This document shows, one piece after another, positions 55,249 through 64,000 of a stretch of 64,000 nucleotides of DNA. This DNA comes from Zygnema cylindricum (lineage: Eukaryota; Streptophyta; Zygnematophyceae; Zygnematales; Zygnemataceae): NCBI GenBank assembly GCA_037447655.1, contig JBBHKE010002706.1, forward strand, positions 186,001 to 250,000, in the 5' to 3' direction. The translations under genes and the position numbers were made by a program. Below the pieces are notes generated by a model that did no database searches, was not told the origin of the DNA, and saw nothing but the letters and a program-made list of their open reading frames with translations. The number at the start of each line of letters is the position of its first letter. Position 1 is the stretch's first letter.

Positions 55249-57223
55249 GGTAACAATGCAGTAATGAAGTAATGAATACACGACTTTTTGACGACTTCAG
55301 TCTAATTCACAAGAGGGGACACGAAACGTAATATATCTTCGAAGAACGCCACGGGTTTTAATGGGAGGTAAAAATAATTTTTTAATTAGAAATTTGAAGG
55401 GGAAGAAAGTTTGAAGACAATATATGGCTGTCGTCTGGTTTAAAAAAACACAATGAGAGAAGTTTTAAGGTTGTAGGTTGTGGGTTCAATCCTTTTTGTA
55501 GAATAGAGTGGAGAATTATGAAATGGAAGCGGATTTTGTTGTTCATATTATGGTTTAAGTTTTAGAAGGGGAGGCGAGATATGTGGGAAGATATTGTGAA
55601 ACTACAATTAATAAGTACCAAAAGTTGGATATTTTGAAGTCGAATAGTGGACCTTAGGTCAAGAGACACCTTTTTTGTTACGAGTCCGTGGGTCTGAAAA
55701 CATTGTAATTTTATAACCGTTTTTCGTCCAAAAATCCCTACGAAGCAGATTTAAAATATTGATGCCCAGCAAATAATGCCCTCAGATGTTCACTAAATGG
55801 GATTCACTATTAAAAATAAATATAATATCACATGATGGGGAATCACTAAGTTTGACGGAAACTTCCAAAGCAAGGGAATAAAAGGGTGGGGGGAGGGGGG
55901 GAGAGAGAGGCAAGAGGGGGAGAGAGAGGGAGAGACGGTGGGCAAAGGGACCAAGATGGAAAGAGAAGGAAAGAGAGGTCAAGAGGGAGAGAGGAAGAGA
56001 GGGAGAGAGAGAGAGAGAATGTGAGAGAGGAAGAGTGGGAGAGTGTGAGAGAGGGAGATTAGAGAAAAAAATTGACCCCTGAACCTTGACAAATTGAACA
56101 TTACTCGACCAACTCAGAATCGATACAATAGTTTTCAAAACTCACGTCTACACTCGTACATGCAACAATTGAAAATATTGACTATTAAACCTCCAACTTT
56201 TGACAATTCACACAACAATCGACGTTTGACATTGAGCCATCAACAAGCCAAAATAGGAAAGTGCCAAGCTGAAAGATAAAACACTGTTGAAAATTGAAAA
56301 ATCAAACGGTACAAATTGAATCTGACGGACAAATCTTGAAACTTGAATTTCCTATGATTAAAAATTTCAACTTGAACCGTGAATTATTGGCCATTGATCG
56401 TGACACCGTGATTAACATCGACACTTTTACTTTGAATGAATGAGCGTTAAGCATTGAACTTTGACAATTTGGATTGATATGTCAATTTTGAAAACTGAAC
56501 AATGACACTTGATCATTAAAATATCGGTCGAAGAAGTGCGAAAGGTAAATAGTTTCAAAGATTTAAAAGAACAACAAGAAAATGAATCCACCATGCCACA
56601 CACATTTTGTTGCTGATTTACTATTTAAAGGATTGATTTCCCCTTATTTTCATATAAGGAAATTTTCATAACATGACACAATCCTCCATGTGAAATGAAA
56701 GGATAGATAGACCTTACAAAATGTTAAAAAATGACGTTTTTTTTTTAATTGTTGAGCAATGACTCATTCTAGTCATCGACAACATAAATTTTGTAATATT
56801 GAAAATCGAAAATGGAAAGAATTGACATACAAATTTTGATTAATGTTGCCATCTCTACTACAAACCCTCATAATTACTTTCAAAAATAGGAGCTTGCCAA
56901 CAAAATTAAATGGTATAAAAAACTTAACTATGACTTGGCCTGAAGATGTGTGACGTGTCACCTTCTAACATTCTACCTCGATGTATGTACAGCTTTGACC
57001 GTCTTTCTCCTACTTACTCAAAATCCGATCCTTCCACATCCCTTAACCATTTGTGCACACCCATTTTCGAACACCTTTGTATCCCCTCTCACCTCTATTC
57101 CCACCTTCACGTCAATTTACAAGCAAGCGACAAACAATGCCCTTCCCTCAAAGACCAAAACAATAAATATCCTACATTCCTACAAATATTTACTCTTCAA
57201 CTAACAGTCGTCCTCCTTTCCAG
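55249..57223. other. convergent intergenic region
   Basis: Between the 3' ends of MENG and the PLAC8 gene. Contains a GA-rich tract (55880-56060) and a long imperfect run of TTGACAATTGAA-like words (56080-56570). No gene seen. Confidence 0.5.
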
Positions 57224-59032
57224 TCACGGGGAAGCGCCCTTCTTCCCCATAACTGGAGGCTCTGGAGCATCCATGGCACCTCTCGACGAAGATCCCGTGG
57301 ATTCTCCCGACTCGATATCGCCCTCTTCGACTGGCGCCACGACACTTGTCGAGCTTCCTGACCTGTTCATAGCAATATCTCCCACTTTACTAAACATCCG
57401 TACGACTCCCAAGCCGGCGTCTTCCAGCCCTCCCTTTAGCCCTTCTCCTAACCGAGCCACTTGCTTGGAAGCTTCCCCTAGTCCCACCGCTTTCAAACCT
57501 TCGCCTTCGGCCAACCGCCGGCGCTCTTCAGCCGATTTTTCGTAAAATATTTTGTCGCCGATATCGTAGTACTCGGCCGTACGAACTTCTTGGCAGATCG
57601 CGCACCAGCAGCAGAACAGCCAAATTGCGCCGTCCGTTAGAGCGGCGCTGCCCAAACACCAACGGTTGGCGGGCAGCCGAAACTTTTTCCGCATCTGCGA
57701 ACGCCAATAGGCGCCGTACAGCAGGCCAAGGAACGCCAATAGGAGACCGCTGTAAATAAGGGCCTGCTGAAATGAGTAGAATCGTACGGTATGGGCGGAG
57801 ACTTCGAAGACTAGACACGGACCAATCACGATGAGAATAAATGACGCCGCTTGGACCCACCGTGAACCAAATCCGAGCCGTTCCATGTTCAGTCCGAACA
57901 CAAAGAACGGCAGTATCGCCGTTAAAATCGCCAGACGCGGTTTCTGACAGCAATCGGCCAATACCTTTCCTCGCCATTGGGGATACGGAACCACTTTCTG
58001 CGACAAATAGAATCCCGATTTCGACTCTTTGAACAGTTCGCTGCGTGTACGGTTTTCGGCAACGCCCAGTTCCATGTCTTCTTCCGTTTCCAAATAAAAA
58101 TCTCGCCCCAACGGACTGAAAATGTTATATGTGAACGCGATAATGGGCGAACCAAACGAAACGGTAACTGTAATAAGTACCGCAGACGACGGACGCTCCC
58201 ATCTATTATAGATCCAGTACACCGCCGCTAGGGCATACGTGGCAATACACGTCATATGGAACCAAAAAACTATAACGGAAATGTGCCACCATTCGTTAGG
58301 TTTCCGCAGCCCTCCCCTACAATATTCGCCACGTAGCTGTTGTACGTCCTCCGGATTCCAACGGAACAATTGAAAACTGAGACGGAAAAACACAGGATGC
58401 CAAATCAGGCACATGAGGACAAAAAGCGCGTTCAACACCTGATTGGACACCTCCACCCATTCCTCTCTCACGAACTCGTCCGATATCGCCGAATCGAGGG
58501 CTCCCGATTCTACCACCAATATAATAATCGACGGTATAATACACAGTACGCACCAAAAAGTGAGCGCCATGTTAAGAGGATTCGATATCCATTCCATAAA
58601 ATACGCCCAGACCTCCGACCACATGATATCTCCAACCAAAGGAACCCTAATTCCTTCCTGTATCTTCACCTTCGCTGTCTCTCCCTCTCCTTCCTCCGAC
58701 CCTCGCCCGCTACTGTTCCCTCGAGTGTATCCTCCGGAAATCCCGCGCGGCTGCACCTTCCTAGAAACTTCCTCCTTCATAGATAGTAGAGTCTTGAAGG
58801 CTACCCTGGGCCTCACGAGCCACCACCACCAAGGAATGGCTAACAGCTGGCGCTCTGACCGCATTTGAATGCCAGCTGGCAGGTTAGCACCGTCGGAAGC
58901 TCCGGTGCTGCTGCCACCTGGCACTGACTTGCCACCTGCTGACGCATCGCCAGCTGGCGGCGGCTTATCGGATGACTTTCCGGAAGCTTCCATTGGCTTG
59001 AGATGATGGAGAGTGGTCGCTTTGGCTGACAC
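57224..59032 (-). CDS. PLAC8-family multi-pass membrane protein, plant type
   Basis: Single-exon frame of 602 residues. The N-terminal ~130 residues are low-complexity (Gly/Ser/Pro), with a WWWW cluster at 68-71. The core follows the plant PLAC8 family represented by Arabidopsis At1g63830: WISNPLNMALTFW (149-161), EVSNQVLNALFVLMCLIWHP (194-213), W-P-DVQ-LR-YC (225-238), KPNEWWHI, RPS...SPLGRDF (280-312), NMERLGFGSRW (382-392), YWRSQMRKKFRLPANRW (442-458), WLFCCWCAICQEVRTAEYYD (471-490). Hydrophobic segments lie near 153-174, 199-222, 250-275, 284-306, 367-381, 396-412 and 424-442. Some Cys of the FCCG/VADC pattern are replaced (WCLG, LTDG). The C-terminus is helical, then Ser/Gly-rich. Family members are linked to membrane and metal or growth roles; the function here is unknown. 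The first ATG (59032) is assumed. Confidence 0.88.
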   Translation of the reverse strand: MSAKATTLHHLKPMEASGKSSDKPPPAGDASAGGKSVPGGSSTGASDGANLPAGIQMRSERQLLAIPWWWWLVRPRVAFKTLLSMKEEVSRKVQPRGISGGYTRGNSSGRGSEEGEGETAKVKIQEGIRVPLVGDIMWSEVWAYFMEWISNPLNMALTFWCVLCIIPSIIILVVESGALDSAISDEFVREEWVEVSNQVLNALFVLMCLIWHPVFFRLSFQLFRWNPEDVQQLRGEYCRGGLRKPNEWWHISVIVFWFHMTCIATYALAAVYWIYNRWERPSSAVLITVTVSFGSPIIAFTYNIFSPLGRDFYLETEEDMELGVAENRTRSELFKESKSGFYLSQKVVPYPQWRGKVLADCCQKPRLAILTAILPFFVFGLNMERLGFGSRWVQAASFILIVIGPCLVFEVSAHTVRFYSFQQALIYSGLLLAFLGLLYGAYWRSQMRKKFRLPANRWCLGSAALTDGAIWLFCCWCAICQEVRTAEYYDIGDKIFYEKSAEERRRLAEGEGLKAVGLGEASKQVARLGEGLKGGLEDAGLGVVRMFSKVGDIAMNRSGSSTSVVAPVEEGDIESGESTGSSSRGAMDAPEPPVMGKKGASP

Positions 59033-59935
59033 GTGTCACTCTGCAAAGCGGTAAAGCAATTAAAAATAGCAGGCAGGAAATAGTTGTATAAAAAGCGCAG
59101 AAAAAAAAGCTGGAAAAAAGAATGGCATAAGAAGATTCGTTGAAGCAAGCAATTAAAACAGTTAAAAGACCGAGGAGGGAAAGTTAGGACAAAAGCACAA
59201 AATGACAAAAGGTGGAAAAGGACGCAGAAGAAGAAGATTTGTGGAAGCAAGTTTTTTGTCTTTTGCGATAGCGGACTGAAGCACGTGTGAGGAGTTGCAC
59301 GGAAAGGGTGGAGCTTTGTGAAAAAAAAAAATGTGAAAGATTTTTGTGAAAAAAAAATGTGAAAGATTTTCTATGGAAGGGTGTGTCAGTTGAACAAATA
59401 GAAATGAGTTTCAAAAAAGTTTTTAAAAAAGATAAAAGTTTTTTAATTGCTTAGGCAAGTATTCGTACGGCAGATGGAAGGAAGGTCAAAGTCAGTCAAC
59501 AAGACTGACTGGAGACTGTACGCAAATGCCACATTTCAACATATATCCTTTTATATTTTCTTTATGTATTTATTTGTCAATGGAAAGGGATTGTTTTGAG
59601 GAAAAAATTCAAAAAACGTGTCGCAAAAACGTGCTTCACTGCCGACTAATACAAAACCATTCAAGAAAAACAACGTTTTCTGGAGAGCCAACAACACGGT
59701 CAGGTTGTAAAAACAGTCAAACTATCCTGTCATGAAAAAAAGGCGGTATGATTGTAACAGTGACGTGACAAGAATGCAATGCCATTTGTTTCCATTAGAG
59801 ACTCAGCCATTCGCAAAATCCAAAAACTCAAATGAAGAAACCTACCGGAAGAAATTTATCTGAAACCTGTTTCCAATGCTGGATTCTCCTCGAGGTAAGC
59901 GTCTCCTCTCCTCTCTCTCCTCTCTCTCCTCTCTC
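59033..59935. other. PLAC8 upstream region
   Basis: The 5' flank on the minus strand has A/T runs (59300-59440) including a direct repeat GTGAAAGATTTT at 59333 and 59358. No other gene. Confidence 0.5.
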
Positions 59936-60085
59936 TCAACTCCTCTCCTTCCCTCTCCTCTCTCTCAACTCCTCTCCTTCCCTCTCCTCTCTCTCAACTC
60001 TTCTCCTTCCCTCTCCTCTCTCTCAACTCCTCTCCTTCCCTCTCCTCTCTCTCAACTCCTCTCCTTCCCTCTCCTCTCCTCTCCT
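59936..60085. repeat. 29-bp minisatellite, about five units
   Basis: CAACTCCTCTCCTTCCCTCT-type units, nearly perfect. Confidence 0.92.
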
Positions 60086-60352
60086 CATTCAAAAGAATTC
60101 CCTTCCATTGGAGTAAGCGCAGCCGAGCACGGCCCTGCTAGCGCGCGACTGTGACATCGGTCCCGTGACAAAACTCCGACTGTCAGGCGTGCGCGTTTCA
60201 GTCTCCCAATAGAAAAGCGCGGCGTCGCATTCCTGCATATTTAATGCATTTTCTTGCACGGAAAACCACCCTAACCGTCTTGTAATCGCGGGTAAACGAA
60301 ACATTTCGTACGATGGCGAAGCAAAGAATGTACAGTACTGTACTGTACTGTA

Positions 60353-60766
60353 GTGCAGACGTGTAGTACACCGCCCAGTCCTATTGTCACAGTTACAGCT
60401 ACATTTAATGAAGGGAAGCCACTGGAGATTGTACTTTCCGTGCAGATTGTACTCTCTGGCACAAAAGACAAAGTTAAGAAGTTGACGGCCGTCAAAGTAT
60501 TTGTCGAGCGAACTTCGCGAACTGGACGACGCCCGGCGCAGATTCCGTCGGCCGATTGCAGACGGTTAGTGTTTCGATATGATACTGAAAAACGTGGCAC
60601 CGTTTTCTATCTTAGGCGCACACCGACAAAAGCTAAACGACTCACACGTCGTTCGATAAATCGAACGACATTCGTAAGACAATCTCCACCGTCGGTTTCT
60701 GCGATAAACGCCCACTGTCGGACGCGTAACGGTTCGATGTTGCGGTGCGGCAGAGGCCAAAGGTGA
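60353..60766 (+). CDS. uncharacterised open frame, 137 codons, doubtful
   Basis: GC-richer than its surroundings, Thr/Arg-rich, with no recognisable domain, signal or neighbour logic. It may be a chance frame in a GC-rich patch or one exon of an unknown gene. No function is claimed. Confidence 0.15.
   Translation: MQTCSTPPSPIVTVTATFNEGKPLEIVLSVQIVLSGTKDKVKKLTAVKVFVERTSRTGRRPAQIPSADCRRLVFRYDTEKRGTVFYLRRTPTKAKRLTRRSINRTTFVRQSPPSVSAINAHCRTRNGSMLRCGRGQR
60648..60669. repeat. 22-bp perfect palindrome
   Basis: GTCGTTCGAT-AA-ATCGAACGAC, two 10-bp arms with a two-base centre. Confidence 0.9.
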
Positions 60767-60799
60767 TGTCACAAGTATAGGGTTTAAACGGTACCCTCT

Positions 60800-62720
60800 C
60801 AACCTGAAATTGTTTAAACGATTGTTGAAACGTTGAAAATCCTACAAATTTGTACTTAAATCAAAGTGTAACCTTGAAATAATTGTGCGAAACTTAACAC
60901 TATTCACAAAAAAAATGTCCAGATTTTGCCGAACTTGTTTTAAAATGGATTATTAATGTACCATTGTATTTTTCCTCACGATTTTGTGGTTTTTATTATA
61001 GAATAGTGTTAACTATGGCTTTCACGAATTATCCCAGAAATTGAATGTTCTATTAGGTTTATGTTTTGTACTTTTTAGTTCCTTCGAAGTTCTAAAAATC
61101 ATTTAAATTGAAAATTTTATTAGAAAGGAATGTTGATTAAAATCCTACTTGATTTACATTCGTTTATGTCAAAACGTTATTTTTAAATTTAATAGCTATT
61201 CATCTTATTTTGTCAATCATTTGTTTTGACAATATCAGCACAATATCGAAAGAAGAAGATATATGATAGATATACAAACCGAACAAATTGTAGACATTCA
61301 ACGATGAGCATTAACATTATTAAAAAAATAAAATGCATTTAACATTGACAATGTTTTATGTGCAAAATGTATTTCCAATTCTCTTAAGACATTCAATAAC
61401 GAACATTAGCATTAGTGAAAAATATGGTTAACGCAAAATGTTTGAATTCATTTTTTTGCACGACGACGATATTTTTTTAAAGTCGCAAGTTTAATTTACC
61501 AAACTACATTAGACCAAAAGTTTCGACACTTTTTATTACTGTGTCTAATGCGTTCGATAGGACTCGTTCGTGACTCGGGCTTCGAATTTTGAGCTTTGCA
61601 TTTTGGTATTTGCCATTTGGTTTTCATTTTTTTTTTTAGTTTTTGGTAATTTTGTTTGCTTTCTTTTGAGGGGGAAAACCCTCAATTGAACATGGTCCCA
61701 AACTACTTTTACCCGTCAATTAGCATCTTAGGACAGAGTAAACCTTGTTAGGTATGCGCCACAATTAACTAGTTTTTGTCAGTTGTTTGAGTTGCTAAAT
61801 GTTTAATGTTCAGTCATATAGTCATTTTAACAAAACATATTACACCGAAATTTGTCATCATTTCTAATTACTGGGACTAATGCCTTTGATAAAATTCGTC
61901 CGCGACTCGGTCTCCTTATTTTGGTTCTTCCTATTTGTCATTTGATTTTTGGTATTTGGTTTTTCTTTAAGTTTTTGGTATTTTTGTTTTCTCCGGAGGG
62001 AGAAAATTCCCCTTAAAGTCTTGTTTTCTCTTGAAGGTAAAAGCATCCCTATATTTGATTTTCTGGGGTTTTTAATTTTTCCCCCTTTATTTCAAGCAAA
62101 AAAAAATTACAAAAATGTTTGTTTTTATCTTTAAGTATCACCAAAAATCAGACCAGAATGTAAAGTTTTGACAAGGCACAACTTTTTTTTCAAATGCCAA
62201 AGTCAACAAAAGGAAAGCTCGCAGAAAAGTGAAAAAAAAGACTTCATAAAAACACTATTTCTTTTTAAAAATGACTTGCTTACACTTCAACGACCACAAC
62301 TTTTCAAGAAAGAAAAAAAAAACAAATAATTCCATTTGTATGGGAGAATCTTTTCCCATTTCCACACGTGTAACTGAACCCTCGGATAAGGTTCAAAGCA
62401 AGAGAATAAAATATCCAAACGGTCAAGAAACAAAAAAATCCTTAAAAAAAAAAAAAGTTATCAAGGAAATGATTAAATACTTCTAAATCTAGTTCGAAAA
62501 ACCCTCTCTCTCTCCCTCTGCAAAATATAATTTTTCTTGTCTACAATTAAAAAACGTAATTTTTTTTGTTCGAGGCAATTAAACAACCTCCAAGGAAACT
62601 TTTCCGTACAACCGCATCTGGCAGAAACGGCCAAATGGAAAAACAGAATACGACAAGACAAGCCAGCGCAAAGAATGACGCACGTCAGAACTTCCGTGAC
62701 ACATTTGCAGAAACACGAAA
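60800..62720. other. AT-rich intergenic region with imperfect duplication
   Basis: Two loosely similar ~180-bp blocks near 61510-61700 and 61845-62015 (ACTCG-TTCG..., TTTGGTATTTG, GTTTTTGGTAATTTTGTTT). No gene seen. Confidence 0.45.
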
Positions 62721-62726
62721 AGGTAG

Positions 62727-62792
62727 GGGAGAGGGGAGAGGGGAGAGGGGAGAGGGGAGAGGGGAGAGGGGAGAGGGGAGAGGGGAGAGGGG
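62727..62792. repeat. (GGGGAGA)n, about nine units
   Basis: Perfect 7-bp tandem repeat. Confidence 0.95.
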
Positions 62793-62795
62793 TAT

Positions 62796-62889
62796 ATATC
62801 GCGATAATTTATGTTGGTCTCGGTACGATATATCGAGGATCCTCCTCGATCGATATTCGATATATCGAATATCGAAATTATCGCGATAT
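62796..62889. repeat. nested inverted repeat (foldback)
   Basis: Outer arms ATATCGCGATAATTT (62796-62810) and AAATTATCGCGATAT (62875-62889) are exact complements. Inside is a 26-bp perfect palindrome centred at 62862/62863. Confidence 0.9.
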
Positions 62890-62919
62890 GAATCTACCCG
62901 ATACCCAACACTAGTAATT

Positions 62920-63060
62920 CCATTATTAACGCTAATTGAAAAAAAACCCTAATTATAATAATGGTAAAAATAGAATTATGGATTGTATTTCAGTTTTTTT
63001 TTTTTTGAAAAAACGGCACCGAATTAGCGTTATATACTCTAATAGCGATTGGCGGTGTAG
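62920..63060. mobile_element. MITE-like element, right end only
   Basis: Right end CTAATAGCGATTGGCGGTGTAG (ends 63060) with the family interior word ATTAACGCTAATTG near 62922. Left end absent. Confidence 0.5.
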
Positions 63061-64000
63061 CAAATTGCATACGAAAAACATAACCTGGCCGTACATATGG
63101 TCAACTCCTACATTCTGGGACAGAGAACCAGCGAGTCATTCCACGTGGCGACTTCCAATATTTACTTTACGGCTTTAAGCACGCTTTGCTTTTGTACGAA
63201 ATACTGTCAAATTTTTGTCACGAAGTGCAAATCCACTTAAATACAACAATGTACGCCAGGAAACATGCAAACGACAAAACACTTTCGTCGTTGCCGGCTT
63301 TTATTTTACGTAGCGTCACACTTTGACTAAACTCTGACCACCATAACTGGGCGCGTGGCATGTCATTGTTTGCTGACGCTCGGCCTCCGTGTGATATTTC
63401 ACCTGAAGACGGGAAATAAGAGGTGATATTGATTATATTCTGTTTTTTTTTTGTAGATATATATATATTCGGGCTGTGCTACAGTACTGTACTTGTGGCC
63501 AAGTTGTTCGCCCTTCCAGATGGATCGGGTGTGCACGGAATCCTCCCCACAACGTCATCAGCTAGGTGGTGACGGCACAGTCGGGCATGTACGGAACGAG
63601 CCAATGAAATACCGGTGAAATCTGCAGCCTTTCAAAGATTCAGTTTTGAAAATTATTCCAGATATTGAGATTTCTCGAGCTGCCCGTCGTACGGAGATGT
63701 ACGCATCAGCTTCTCGAGAGCGATTTACGCTCTCTATGGACCGTTAGTCTTTATGTAGAATTCTGGACGTTCAAGATTTATGCTGAAAGCAATCTCCAAC
63801 CTCGACACGTGCGGCATGTGGCGGCCGACTTGTCACGTCGCCGTACATAGAATCGACCTTCCAGCAATAATTGGGCGCGCACCAACAAGATGCCACGTGG
63901 CACTAAGTACACGAACATCAAAAAGTGTAAAAAATGACAAAAAAAGTGAATCACCTGCAGCAGCTGCAGGAGCTGCTTTCCATTGCAGGAGCTTCTGCTT
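63061..64000. other. right-edge region
   Basis: Several ACGT-core motifs (TTCCACGTGG near 63139, palindrome GCCACGTGGC near 63891). The last 50 bases are GCAGCTGCAGGAGC-rich and may begin an exon beyond the window, but this cannot be shown. Confidence 0.35.

Noticed and set aside
58340-58868. Plus-strand open frames opposite the PLAC8 gene
   Set aside because: They are antisense shadows of a conserved minus-strand frame.

Overview
This is nuclear DNA from a photosynthetic eukaryote of the green plant lineage. Three host genes support this. One is a chloroplast-targeted phylloquinone methyltransferase split by eight GT-AG introns. One is a plant-type PLAC8 membrane protein. One is a trihelix (Myb/SANT-like) protein of a plant-restricted class. 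The retrotransposon primer-binding sites match the anticodon arm of a plant-type initiator-Met tRNA. The mix of copia elements, long simple-repeat-rich introns and trihelix genes would suit a charophyte alga such as Chara, but that is inference only.

Region 1 (1-29.7 kb) is a nest of Ty1/copia elements up to four levels deep. An old gag remnant (1-1100, resuming at 27430) is split by element G (1101-27429). G is itself interrupted four times. C0 (1823-5574) sits in G's 5' LTR. A (6366-10662, minus strand) sits in its gag. A minus-strand solo LTR (11212-18916), itself split by the almost complete element B (12014-18597), sits further on. A truncated element E (19721-25601), with D (19865-24210) inside its LTR, sits in pol. 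A and D belong to one young non-autonomous family with gag but almost no pol. All elements share unusual LTR architecture: a half-tRNA primer-binding site that contains the gag ATG, an antisense tRNA-like A/B-box module, tandem stem-loops in the leader, and G-box motifs. Next to the only N gap (5242-5251) lies a 132-base sequence that is the plain reversal, not the reverse complement, of its neighbour. That is an assembly artefact.

Region 2 (29.7-38.3 kb) is gene-free. It holds two direct copies of a ~3 kb repeat, several copies of a MITE-like family (ends CTACACC...GGTGTAG) and a 21-bp minisatellite.

Region 3 (38.3-41.8 kb) holds an intron-free 1066-residue protein made of two tandem copies of a Pro/linker, basic, trihelix, acidic-tail module. 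A cluster of telo-box-like repeats lies upstream.

Region 4 (41.8-47.6 kb) holds purine/pyrimidine tracts, more MITE copies and a ~750-bp tandem duplication. Region 5 (47.6-55.2 kb) is the MENG gene, with nine exons. Its second exon is preceded by a triplicated 3' splice site and its exon 3/4 junction has a frame anomaly. Region 6 (57.2-59.0 kb) is the PLAC8 gene on the minus strand, convergent with MENG. Region 7 (59-64 kb) has minisatellites, a foldback element, one more MITE copy and no gene I can name.

The three host genes do not form a pathway. MENG acts in plastid vitamin K1 synthesis, the PLAC8 protein in membranes, and the trihelix protein presumably in the nucleus.
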